The notes below the pieces were generated by a model. That model was not told where the DNA came from. It did no database searches and saw nothing but the letters and a program-made list of their open reading frames with translations. The position numbers and the translations under genes are program-made. This document shows, piece by piece, positions 55,629-64,000 of a stretch of 64,000 nucleotides of DNA; the stretch's first letter is position 1; every line of letters begins with the position of its first letter. This DNA is from Thiohalocapsa sp. ML1 (lineage in GTDB: Bacteria; Pseudomonadota; Gammaproteobacteria; Chromatiales; Chromatiaceae): assembly GCF_001469165.1 (NCBI RefSeq), contig NZ_JABX01000005.1, positions 1 to 64,000 on the forward strand. The letters run 5' to 3'.

Positions 55629-56107
55629 TGCAGGCCGACCTGTTCGAGATTCTCGCCACCGAGCGCGCCCTGGGCGAGGGCCACGCGCGGCTGCTGCACG
55701 AGCACGGCGGCGCCGACCCCAACCTCTACACCCGCGGCCTGGTGCTGTACATCGAGGCCAAGGCCGCCTTCGACGGCCTCATCGAGTCGGCGAAGGCCGC
55801 GCTCACGGCCGGGCGAGGTGTTGACGATGTGCACGACCTGGACCTCAAGATCCGCGCCGCCGTCGCGCGACGCACGGCGCTGGTGGGGTTGGTGCGGGAC
55901 GAGCTGCTGCCCCCGGGTGGCGGCACCCGCGACGGCTTCGCGCCGTCCGGCCTGCTGGACCCGGGCGCGCTCATCGGCGGTCTGCTGGAAGGCATCGCCG
56001 CCATGCTGCGCGAGCGCCGCGAGGCCGCCGACGTCCGCCGCAAGGAGACGCTGACGCAGCTCGACGGTCTCAAGTGGCGGGCGTTCGAGGCGCTGGCCGC
56101 CGGCTGA
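55625..56107 (+). CDS. unknown helical protein coupled to the WD40-caspase
   Basis: 160 residues. Its ATG overlaps the caspase stop (ATGA), and GAGGGG lies seven bases upstream, so the two are translated together. It is predicted to be mostly helical: EILATERALGEGHARLLHEH, YIEAKAAFDGLIESAKAALT, DLKIRAAVARRTALVGLVRD, then a Gly-rich loop and a last helical pair (EGIAAMLRERREAADVRRKE). No Cys, no signal peptide, no known domain. It may regulate, localise or be a target of the caspase. Confidence 0.75.
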   Translation: MMQADLFEILATERALGEGHARLLHEHGGADPNLYTRGLVLYIEAKAAFDGLIESAKAALTAGRGVDDVHDLDLKIRAAVARRTALVGLVRDELLPPGGGTRDGFAPSGLLDPGALIGGLLEGIAAMLRERREAADVRRKETLTQLDGLKWRAFEALAAG

Positions 56108-56116
56108 GCCCCGTGG

Positions 56117-56242
56117 GGCCGGCATCCTGCCGGCCGGTCGCTCCTGAGGCAAGGCAGCCGGGCGAAGCATAAGCAGCGGGCGCCGCTGGGCGTCCGGCGC
56201 GGGCATTGAGCCCGCGCCGGACGCAAGCCGACTGAAGTCGGC
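56117..56242. repeat. array of four perfect stem-loops
   Basis: GGCCGGCA-TCC-TGCCGGCC (56117-56135); CAGCGG-GCG-CCGCTG (56174-56188); GCGTCCGGCGCGGGC-ATTGA with its exact 15-bp complement (56190-56224); GCCGACT-GA-AGTCGGC (56227-56242). They fill most of the gap between the caspase partner and folC. A similar array lies at 60551. Confidence 0.85.
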
Positions 56243-56261
56243 GTACCCGGGGGCCGCGCGC

Positions 56262-56292
56262 GTACTCCGTACTCCGTACTTCCAACTTCAAC
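56262..56292. repeat. 7-bp-periodic repeat before folC
   Basis: GTACTCC, GTACTCC, GTACTTC, CAACTTC, AACTTTT run consecutively. They end 10 bases before the folC ATG and include its leader region. Confidence 0.75.
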
Positions 56293-56302
56293 TTTTCTTC
56301 CC

Positions 56303-57577
56303 ATGCGCTTCAACACCCTCAACGACTGGCTCGCCTGGCAAGAGACGCTGCACCCGAGCCGCATCGATCTGCGTCTGGAGCGCGTCGGCGCGGTGTGGGA
56401 CGCGCTCGGGCTCGGGCTCGGCTGCCCCGTCATCACCGTCGGCGGCACCAACGGCAAGGGCTCGGTGGTCGCGTATCTGGACGAGATCTACCGCGCCGCG
56501 GGCTATCGCTGCTGCGCCTATACGTCGCCGCACCTGCTGCGCTACAACGAGCGCATCCGCATCGACGGTGCCGAGGCGGACGACGCCGCCATCTGCGCGG
56601 CCTTCGCGCGCATCGACGCGGCGCGGGGCGATGCGCAGCTCACCTATTTCGAGTTCGGCACCCTGGCGGCGCTGCTGCTCTTTGCGGAGGCGGCGCCGGA
56701 TGTGGTGCTGCTGGAGGTGGGCTTGGGTGGCCGGCTCGATGCCGTGAACATCATCGATGCCGACGTGTCCATCGTGACGACCATCGGCCGCGATCATATG
56801 GCCTGGCTCGGCGACACGCCGGAGCAGATCGCCTTCGAGAAGGCTGGCATCTTCCGCGCCGGGCGGCCCGCGATCATCGGGCAGGCGGATGCGCCTTTGC
56901 TGCTGCGTGAGCGGGCGCTGGAGCTGGGCGCGGTGCCGATGCAGCAGGGCCGGGAGCTGCACTGGCGGCTCGCAACCGGCCAGTGGCAATGGCAGGGGCC
57001 GGATGGGGCGGTGCGGGACGCGCTGCCGGCGCCAGCGCTGCGCGGGCGTTTTCAGTACGACAATGCGGCGGCCGCGATCGGCGCGGTTCAATGCCTCAAC
57101 GCGCGCCTGCCCGTGAGCAACGCGGCGCTGCGCCAGGGTCTGCATCGCGTGCGGCTGCCCGGGCGCTTCACGGTGCTGCCCGGGCGCCCGCGTTGGATCC
57201 TTGATGTCGCGCACAACGCGGACGGCGCGCGCGCACTGGCGGGCAATCTGGCGGCCCTCGGCGCTGCCGGCGCGCGGCACGCGCTTGTCGGCATTTCCAC
57301 CGACAAGGAGGCCGGTGCCATCGCCAGCGCGCTCGCGGATTGGGTGGACGAATGGCACCTGGTGGCCGCCCCCGGCGACCGCGGTATGCCCGTGGACATG
57401 CTCGCCGGTGCCATCGCCGGGGCGCTGCCGGGCGCCCGAATGCAGTGCCACGCGGACATCGACGCGGCCATCGGTGCCCTCGCCGGGACGCTGTCGGAGG
57501 ATGCCTGCGTGTTGGTGCTCGGGTCTTTCACCATGGTCGAGGCCGCGCTGCGCAACCCCCGGATCGGTCCTGTATAA
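56303..57577 (+). CDS. folC: bifunctional folylpolyglutamate / dihydrofolate synthase
   Basis: 424 residues. Seen: LNDWLAWQETLHPSRIDLRL at the N-terminus, the ATP loop ITVGGTNGKGSVVAYLDEIY, YTSPHLLRYNERIRIDGAEA, EVGLGGRLDAVNIIDADVSI, DHMAWLGDTPEQIAFEKAGI, and WILDVAHNADGARALAGNLA. It adds glutamate to dihydropteroate and folates. It is separated from accD, its usual neighbour, by the two-gene caspase insert. Confidence 0.95.
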   Translation: MRFNTLNDWLAWQETLHPSRIDLRLERVGAVWDALGLGLGCPVITVGGTNGKGSVVAYLDEIYRAAGYRCCAYTSPHLLRYNERIRIDGAEADDAAICAAFARIDAARGDAQLTYFEFGTLAALLLFAEAAPDVVLLEVGLGGRLDAVNIIDADVSIVTTIGRDHMAWLGDTPEQIAFEKAGIFRAGRPAIIGQADAPLLLRERALELGAVPMQQGRELHWRLATGQWQWQGPDGAVRDALPAPALRGRFQYDNAAAAIGAVQCLNARLPVSNAALRQGLHRVRLPGRFTVLPGRPRWILDVAHNADGARALAGNLAALGAAGARHALVGISTDKEAGAIASALADWVDEWHLVAAPGDRGMPVDMLAGAIAGALPGARMQCHADIDAAIGALAGTLSEDACVLVLGSFTMVEAALRNPRIGPV

Positions 57578-57672
57578 TCCCGCCGATCGAGCGGGCGAGA
57601 TTCGTGCAATCAGTGGCTTACAGAACCGGGGTCGGCATTGAGCGATCCCTGGCCGATAGAGGGGCGACGGCA

Positions 57673-58269
57673 ATGGATGAAGGTGCGAAACGGCGATTGG
57701 TCGGGGCTGCGGTCGTCGTCGCGCTCGTCGTCATCTTCGTGCCCATGCTGTTGGAGGACTCCGACCCAACGGACCTTGGCGAGCCCATCGTGATCCCGGA
57801 CGAACCCGCGGTGGAAGACACCGACGAAGCCGAAGCGCTGGGGAGCCTGACCGCCGAGGACATTATCCCGCCGCTGCCGGCGCCGGAGCCGCCGCCCGGT
57901 GCGGTCATCGAGCCGCCGCAGCCCCCGGATGCAGACACCGCGGGCGAGCCCGACCCGGCGCCGGGCGTGGATGAGCCCGTGGCCACAGCCGCCGACCTAG
58001 CCCCCGCCGGCCCCGCGCCGGTGCCCGCCGGCACAATGTCCTGGGTGGTGCAGGTGGCGAGCCTGGGGTCCCCGGATGCGGCCAAGGGCCTGCAGAACAG
58101 GCTCCGTGCCAAGGGCTTCACCGCTTTCGTGGAGCAGGCGACGGTGAATGGCAAGCAGTACTACCGGGTGCGCGTCGGCCCTGAGGTCGAGCGCGCCCGC
58201 GCGGACAACCTGGCGGCGAGGCTGCAAGGCGAGACCGGCAACAAGCCGCTGGTGCAGCGCTATCCCTGA
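57673..58269 (+). CDS. dedD: SPOR domain protein, DedD-like
   Basis: 198 residues. One membrane segment follows the start (RRLVGAAVVVALVVIFVPML, residues 7-26). A long Pro/Asp/Glu-rich periplasmic linker leads to the SPOR domain (SWVVQVASLGSPDAAKGLQN, then RLRAKGFTAFVEQATVNGKQ and YYRVRVGPEVERARADNLAA). SPOR domains bind denuded peptidoglycan at the septum. A perfect TATAAT at 57573-57578 overlaps the folC stop and may be its -10. Confidence 0.9.
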   Translation: MDEGAKRRLVGAAVVVALVVIFVPMLLEDSDPTDLGEPIVIPDEPAVEDTDEAEALGSLTAEDIIPPLPAPEPPPGAVIEPPQPPDADTAGEPDPAPGVDEPVATAADLAPAGPAPVPAGTMSWVVQVASLGSPDAAKGLQNRLRAKGFTAFVEQATVNGKQYYRVRVGPEVERARADNLAARLQGETGNKPLVQRYP

Positions 58270-58284
58270 TTGATACCAGGCCCA

Positions 58285-58340
58285 GCCATCAAGGCCGAGC
58301 CATCAAGGCCGTGCCATCAAGGCCGTGCCACAAGGCCGCG
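58285..58340. repeat. 14-bp tandem repeat, about four copies
   Basis: GCCATCAAGGCCGA/GCCATCAAGGCCGT units occur at 58285, 58299 and 58313, with a degenerate fourth at 58327. They fill the gap between dedD and cvpA. Confidence 0.85.
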
Positions 58341-58382
58341 CCGGCACGCCGCAAGCAACCGCACAGCAGCACAGGACTCCAC

Positions 58383-58874
58383 ATGATCTGGGTCGATTAC
58401 GTCATCATCGGCATCATCGCGTTGTCGGCCATTATCGGGCTCGCCCGGGGCCTGATCCGGGAAGTGCTGGCACTCGGTGTCTGGATCGCGGCACTGCTGG
58501 CCGCCTGGTTCTTCTATCGCCCGGTGGCGGAGCAGTTGTCGCCTTGGCTGGAGACGCCGTCGCTGCAGATGGGGGCCGCGGTGGTGTTGATCGTGCTGGG
58601 GGTGCTGATCGTCGGCGCCATCATCGGCTGGATTTTGGCCATGCTCGTGGACAAGACGGGCCTGACCGGCACCGACCGGCTCCTGGGCATGGTGTTCGGC
58701 GCTGGACGCGGGGCCGTCGTCGTCGCGCTGCTGGTGTTTCTGGCCTCGCTGACGCCCATCGTGCAGGACCCCTGGTGGGCGCAGTCGGAGTTGCTACCCA
58801 AGTTCCAGCTCTTGGCCGACGCGATGCTGGATCTGGTGCCGCCCGAGGTCACGCAGCGGATCAAGTCCATCTGA
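58383..58874 (+). CDS. cvpA: CvpA family membrane protein
   Basis: 163 residues with four membrane helices: DYVIIGIIALSAIIGLARGL, LALGVWIAALLAAWFFYR, GAAVVLIVLGVLIVGAIIGW and RGAVVVALLVFLASLTPIV. Family members were tied to colicin V production, and to envelope stress and bile resistance in later work. Placement just upstream of purF is conserved. Confidence 0.93.
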   Translation: MIWVDYVIIGIIALSAIIGLARGLIREVLALGVWIAALLAAWFFYRPVAEQLSPWLETPSLQMGAAVVLIVLGVLIVGAIIGWILAMLVDKTGLTGTDRLLGMVFGAGRGAVVVALLVFLASLTPIVQDPWWAQSELLPKFQLLADAMLDLVPPEVTQRIKSI

Positions 58875-58993
58875 CCGCGGGCCGATGCGCTAGGCTGTAT
58901 AGTCCAACGAGCCGTCCGCCCGCCGCCGACGGCGGCTCCGACCCATCGGGCGGCCATGCCGGCAGCGGTGCTGGCACGCTTCTGAGGTAAGCC

Positions 58994-60505
58994 ATGTGCG
59001 GCATCGTCGGTATCGTCGCGAAGCAACCCGTCAACCAGTCGCTGTATGACGCACTCCTGGTGCTGCAGCACCGCGGCCAGGATGCCGCCGGCATCGTTAC
59101 CAGCGATGGCGACAAGCTGCACATGCGCAAGGACGGCGGGCTGACTCGGGACGTGTTCGCCAATCAGCACATGGTGCAGCTCAAGGGCCACATGGGCATC
59201 GGCCATGTGCGCTATCCCACGGCCGGCCTGTCGAGCAGCGCCGAGGCGCAGCCCTTCTACGTCAACTCGCCCTACGGCATCGTGCTCGCGCACAACGGCA
59301 ACCTGACCAATGCCGAGGAGCTGAAGCAGGATGTCTTCGTGCAGGATCTCCGGCACATCAACACGGAGTCCGACTCCGAGATCCTGCTCAACGTCTTCGC
59401 GCATGAGCTCCAGGCGCAGGATCGGCTGCGCATCGATGAGGCGGACATCTTCCGCGCCGTGGAGGGCGTGCACCGGCGCTGCCGCGGCGGCTACGCGGCG
59501 GTGGCGATGATCCCGGGCTTCGGCCTGTTCGGCTTCCGCGACCCCTACGGCATCCGCCCGGCCGTGTACGGGAAGCGCGAGACGGACCGCGGCACCGAGT
59601 ACATGATCGCCTCCGAGAGCGTCGCGCTCGACATCAACGGCTTCGACCTCATTGCCGATATCGCCCCCGGCGAGTGCGTGCTCATCGACGTGCGCGGCAA
59701 TCTCTATCGGCACCAGTGCGCGCAGCAGCCGGTGCTGTCGCCCTGCATCTTCGAGTTCGTGTATTTCGCGCGGCCGGACTCCATTATCGACAACATCTCG
59801 GTGCACAAGGCGCGCTCGCGCATGGGCAAGAAGCTCGCGGCCAAGATCAAGCGCGTCTGGCCGGAGCACGACATCGACGTTGTCATCCCGATCCCGGACA
59901 CCAGCCGCACGGCGGCGTTGCAGCTCGCGAACCAGCTCGGCGTGCCCTATGCCGAGGGCTTCATCAAGAACCGCTACATCGGGCGCACCTTCATCATGCC
60001 GGGGCAGCAGGTGCGCAAGAAGTCGGTGCGCCAGAAGCTCAACGCCATTGACCTTGAGTTCCGCAAGAAGAACGTGCTGTTGGTGGATGATTCCATCGTC
60101 CGCGGCACCACGTCGCAGCAGATCATCCAGATGGCCCGGGATGCGGGGGCGCGAAGGGTGTACTTCGCGTCCGCGGCGCCGCCGGTGCGCTATCCAAACG
60201 TCTACGGCATCGACATGCCGTCCGCGACCGAGCTCATCGCCCACGGCCGCACCGAGGCACAGGTCGAGGCCGAGCTCGGCTGTGACCGACTCATCTTCCA
60301 AGACCTGATGGACCTCATTGAGGCCGTGCAGAAGCGGGGCAAGAGCCACGTGGACCGCTTCGACACCTCCGTGTTCGACGGCGTGTACGTGACTAACGAC
60401 GTGACGGCGGCCTACCTGGACACGCTGGAGCGGCAGCGTAACGACGGCGCCAGGCAGCAGTCCCGGCGCGACGAGACGATCCTGGACCTGCATAACTCCG
60501 CCTAG
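58994..60505 (+). CDS. purF: amidophosphoribosyltransferase
   Basis: 503 residues. First step of purine synthesis: PRPP and glutamine to phosphoribosylamine. Cys2 (MCGIVGIV) is the N-terminal nucleophile after Met removal. [31 protein letters not shown] and [20 protein letters not shown] belong to the glutaminase half. The PRPP loop is [27 protein letters not shown] at 58898-58903 may be a -10 element. Confidence 0.96.
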   Translation: MCGIVGIVAKQPVNQSLYDALLVLQHRGQDAAGIVTSDGDKLHMRKDGGLTRDVFANQHMVQLKGHMGIGHVRYPTAGLSSSAEAQPFYVNSPYGIVLAHNGNLTNAEELKQDVFVQDLRHINTESDSEILLNVFAHELQAQDRLRIDEADIFRAVEGVHRRCRGGYAAVAMIPGFGLFGFRDPYGIRPAVYGKRETDRGTEYMIASESVALDINGFDLIADIAPGECVLIDVRGNLYRHQCAQQPVLSPCIFEFVYFARPDSIIDNISVHKARSRMGKKLAAKIKRVWPEHDIDVVIPIPDTSRTAALQLANQLGVPYAEGFIKNRYIGRTFIMPGQQVRKKSVRQKLNAIDLEFRKKNVLLVDDSIVRGTTSQQIIQMARDAGARRVYFASAAPPVRYPNVYGIDMPSATELIAHGRTEAQVEAELGCDRLIFQDLMDLIEAVQKRGKSHVDRFDTSVFDGVYVTNDVTAAYLDTLERQRNDGARQQSRRDETILDLHNSA

Positions 60506-60550
60506 GGAGACGCCGATGATTGGCCATCCAGGGCCAAAATCGGCACGGGC

Positions 60551-60652
60551 TCGCAGGACGCGGTCCTGCGAACCCTTCATTTGCAGCGGCTTAAGGCCGC
60601 TGAACATGGCGGGGCATCCTGCCCCGCGGGCAACGCCGAATTGGTCGGCGTT
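60551..60652. repeat. array of four perfect stem-loops
   Basis: TCGCAGGAC-GCG-GTCCTGCGA (60551-60571); CAGCGGC-TTAAG-GCCGCTG (60584-60602); GCGGGGCA-TCC-TGCCCCGC (60609-60627); AACGCCGA-ATTGG-TCGGCGTT (60632-60652). They occupy the gap between purF and metZ. The TCC-looped stem closely resembles the one at 56117. Confidence 0.85.
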
Positions 60653-60687
60653 TCCCTAGACGACGCCACCGGAGCCGCGCCCGCACC

Positions 60688-61887
60688 ATGCATGACGACG
60701 ACGCCGACGCGGCGTCCTGGGGCTTCGCGACCCGCGCGCTGCGCACGGGCCACCAGCGCACCGCCGAGGGCGAGCACTGCGAGCCCATCTTCATGACCTC
60801 GAGCTTCGTCTTCGCGAGCGCGGCGGAAGCCGCCGCGCGCTTCGCGGGCGAGTCGCCGGGCAACATCTACTCCCGCTTCACCAACCCCACCGTGCGCGCC
60901 TTCGAGCAGCGCCTGGCCGCGCTGGAGGGCGGGGCGGCCTGCGTCGCGACGGCCTCCGGCATGTCCGCGATCCTCGCCGTCTGCATGGGACTGCTCGCCG
61001 CCGGCGACCACATCGTCTCGTCCCGGAGCCTGTTCGGCAGCACGACCATGCTGTTCGACAAGTACCTGGCCCGCTTCGGCATCGCCACCAGCTACGTGGA
61101 CCTGACCGACCTCGATGCCTGGGCCGCGGCGGTCCAGCCCCGCACGCGGCTCCTGTTCCTGGAGACGCCGTCGAACCCGCTGACCGAGATGGCCGCCATT
61201 GCGCCGCTCGCGGACCTGGCCCACGCCCATGGCGCGCTGCTGGCGGTGGACAACTGCTTCTGTACGCCGGCGCTGCAACGCCCCCTTGCCCTCGGGGCGG
61301 ACCTCGTCATCCACTCGGCGACCAAGTACCTCGACGGGCAGGGGCGCGCGGTGGGCGGCGCGGTGGTCGGCGACGCGAAGCGGGTCGGAGAGGATGTCTT
61401 CGGCGTCGTGCGTACCGCAGGGCCGTCGCTTAGTCCGTTCAACGCCTGGCTGTTTCTGAAGGGTCTGGAGACCCTGGAGCTCAGGATGCTCGCCCACGCG
61501 CGGGTCGCGGCACAGTTGGCAGCCTGGCTCGCGGAGCATCCCGCCGTGGCGCGGGTGCACTATCCCGGGCTCGCGTCGCATCCGCAGCACGCGCTGGTGG
61601 GCGAGGGTGCCCAGCAGCGCACGGGCGGCGGCATCCTGTCCTTCGATGTGGCCGGTGGGCGGGAGGCGGCCTGGCGCGTCATCGACGCGACGCGGCTCTG
61701 CTCCATCACGGCCAACTTAGGCGACACCAAGACCACCATCACGCATCCTGCCAGCACCACGCACGGCCGCCTGAGCCCCGAGGCGCGCGCCGCCGCCGGC
61801 ATCGGCGAGGGTCTGATCCGCGTCGCCGTGGGCCTGGAGTGCGTCGCGGATATCCAGGCGGACCTCGCCCGCGGGCTGGACGGCTAG
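60688..61887 (+). CDS. metZ: O-succinylhomoserine sulfhydrylase
   Basis: 399 residues of the Cys/Met-metabolism PLP family. It makes homocysteine from O-succinylhomoserine and sulfide. Seen: SPGNIYSRFTNPTVRAFEQR, CVATASGMSAILAVCMGLLA, LFLETPSNPLTEMAAIAPLA, and the PLP lysine in VIHSATKYLDGQGRAVGGAV. TANLGDTKTTITHPASTTHG follows. metZ next to purF is the Pseudomonas-type arrangement, which supports MetZ over MetB or MetC. Confidence 0.92.
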   Translation: MHDDDADAASWGFATRALRTGHQRTAEGEHCEPIFMTSSFVFASAAEAAARFAGESPGNIYSRFTNPTVRAFEQRLAALEGGAACVATASGMSAILAVCMGLLAAGDHIVSSRSLFGSTTMLFDKYLARFGIATSYVDLTDLDAWAAAVQPRTRLLFLETPSNPLTEMAAIAPLADLAHAHGALLAVDNCFCTPALQRPLALGADLVIHSATKYLDGQGRAVGGAVVGDAKRVGEDVFGVVRTAGPSLSPFNAWLFLKGLETLELRMLAHARVAAQLAAWLAEHPAVARVHYPGLASHPQHALVGEGAQQRTGGGILSFDVAGGREAAWRVIDATRLCSITANLGDTKTTITHPASTTHGRLSPEARAAAGIGEGLIRVAVGLECVADIQADLARGLDG

Positions 61888-61889
61888 AG

Positions 61890-61960
61890 GGGAAGGGCCA
61901 AGGGCCAAGGGCTAAGGGCCAAGGAGAGCGTCCTCGGCCCTCGGCCCTCGGCCCTTTTGC
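61890..61960. repeat. 7-bp tandem repeat with inverted arm between convergent genes
   Basis: GGAAGGGCCAAGGGCCAAGG and GCTAAGGGCC, then after GAGAGCG, CCTCGGCCCTCGGCCCTCGG CCC in complementary heptamers. The stem is the only feature between metZ and the convergent symporter gene, so it may terminate both. Confidence 0.8.
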
Positions 61961-61995
61961 CCTCGGCGACGCGCGATGCCGAGCCGCGCGCCCCT

Positions 61996-63288
<1,293 letters not shown>

Positions 63289-63421
63289 GAAAAACTCCTG
63301 AAATCCTATGGCGCGCGGCGCCGGCGCGCCATCATCGGGATCGACAGTCGGGATCGACACGGGCAGGTTACCGGAAGGGATGCAGCTAAGGAATGCGAAC
63401 GCGCGGTTCGGTCTCGGCCCG

Positions 63422-63457
63422 GTGGCTGGCCTTGTGGCTGGCCTTGTGGCTGGCCCT
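63422..63457. repeat. 12-bp tandem repeat, three copies
   Basis: GTGGCTGGCCTT is repeated three times (the last ends CCT) in the gap between the symporter gene and the small gene at 63610. No gene is supported between 63289 and 63609. Confidence 0.85.
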
Positions 63458-63505
63458 TTGGTTGCCTTTGCCGGCCGATGCTTCACGCGGGCGAAGTGGC
63501 GGTGC

Positions 63506-63511
63506 TATAGT
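63506..63511 (+). promoter_or_regulatory. putative -10 element for the terminal gene
   Basis: TATAGT lies about 100 bases upstream of the ATG at 63610, within GTGCTATAGTGCC. The only candidate -35 (TTCACG at 63482) is poor. Confidence 0.3.
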
Positions 63512-63609
63512 GCCGTGCTTGATCTCGTTTAGTCCCGGTCCGGCATGGAAGCCCCTGTGCGTCGGCACTGCCCACCTTGCATGCGCAGTGACGGCGCCGA
63601 GACACTGTC

Positions 63610-63945
63610 ATGCAGTTTCGCGTTTTCTACCTCATCAACCGCTCCGGCGAATGCGTGTCGTCCACCAGTGCCGTTGCGATGAGCCCACGGACCATTTGCG
63701 AGCAAATGCTCGATCGCCTGCAATCTGAGGATGACTATCTCGGCATCCTTGACGCCGAGGACACGACCCTCCAGGTGCTGCCCGAGCCCGCGCAGAAACG
63801 CTACTACGTCGAGGTCCCCATCGACGCCGCAAAGGCCTCCTACGGCCGCTATGTGACCCGCGCGGAGCTCGAAGAGCTGGTGCGCTCCCTGCCGCAGCGC
63901 TTCGACGAGCAGAGCATCCCGGGGCTCACCTACCGGCCCTGGTGA
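63610..63945 (+). CDS. small hypothetical protein
   Basis: 111 residues, soluble, acidic in the centre. VFYLINRSGECVSSTSAVAM, then SEDDYLGILDAEDTTLQVLP, KRYYVEVPIDAAKASYGRYV and ELEELVRSLPQRFDEQSIPG. It has a single Cys and no signal peptide. I recognise no family, but the size and composition resemble small immunity-like or regulatory proteins. It is the only gene in its unit inside the window. Confidence 0.6.
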   Translation: MQFRVFYLINRSGECVSSTSAVAMSPRTICEQMLDRLQSEDDYLGILDAEDTTLQVLPEPAQKRYYVEVPIDAAKASYGRYVTRAELEELVRSLPQRFDEQSIPGLTYRPW

Positions 63946-63993
63946 GAATGGCTGAGAATGGCTGAGAATGGCTGAGAATGGCTGAGATTGGCT
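63944..63993. repeat. 10-bp tandem repeat, five copies
   Basis: GAGAATGGCT is repeated four times and GAGATTGGCT once, beginning inside the TGA stop of the preceding gene. The run reaches almost to the window end and may continue. Confidence 0.9.
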
Positions 63994-64000
63994 GCATTGG

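Overview
The window is high-GC DNA from a gammaproteobacterium, most likely a purple sulfur bacterium of the Chromatiaceae or a close relative. That is inferred from housekeeping gene order (hemA-prfA-prmC; ispE-tRNA-Gln-prs-rplY-pth; leuCDB-asd-fimV-truA-trpFBA-accD-folC-dedD-cvpA-purF-metZ), a DsrC/TusE-like sulfur-relay paralogue, and two Rpn/YhgA-type nuclease-like genes. No rRNA or other taxonomic marker was used. The only RNA gene found is tRNA-Gln(TTG).

Layout. 0-3.3 kb: tail of a DUF6399-type transposase, a secreted autotransporter, and an IS3-type transposase scrap. 3.4-16 kb: mixed genes, namely a DsrC-like protein, a PcfJ-like protein, an aminotransferase, a large RpfC-like hybrid sensor kinase, a molybdopterin-binding-fold protein, an LEA-type lipoprotein, a lower-GC two-gene cassette, a GIY-YIG protein and a SOUL haem-binding protein. 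16-20.7 kb: a leftward run of hemA, prfA, prmC, an unknown gene and moeB. 20.9-26.3 kb: a rightward run of a TPR protein, ispE, tRNA-Gln, prs, rplY and pth. The lolB gene often found before ispE and the ychF gene often found after pth are both missing here. 26.3-33.3 kb: an accessory island with three type II toxin-antitoxin modules (RHH/Doc, HicBA, ParDE), two Rpn-type genes, an IS4-type remnant, many copies of a hairpin repeat, and serially duplicated truncated starts of one antitoxin gene. 33.3-40.4 kb: an RND efflux pump and adaptor, a coiled-coil membrane protein, a glycerophosphodiesterase, a lipoprotein and a Trypco1-like protein. 40.6-61.9 kb: leucine, aspartate-family, tryptophan, fatty acid, folate, purine and methionine biosynthesis genes, interrupted between accD and folC by a WD40-caspase protein and its overlapping small partner. 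62-64 kb: a sodium/dicarboxylate-type symporter and a small unknown gene.

Three things stand out. (1) At 26.7-27.9 kb a hairpin repeat with 13-bp arms interrupts progressively longer partial copies of an antitoxin gene, followed by the intact gene. (2) Many intergenic spaces carry 7-bp-periodic tandem repeats of different sequence, some of which have become the coding ends of accD and moeB. (3) The WD40-caspase gene with both catalytic residues, translationally coupled to an unknown helical protein, sits inside an otherwise ordinary biosynthetic operon. There is also a gene broken by a perfect 14-bp tandem duplication, two intergenic arrays of four perfect hairpins each, and a toxin-antitoxin cassette flanked by long direct repeats of the RND pump 3' end. 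All similarity statements rest on recognised motifs and reading the translations; no database search was run.
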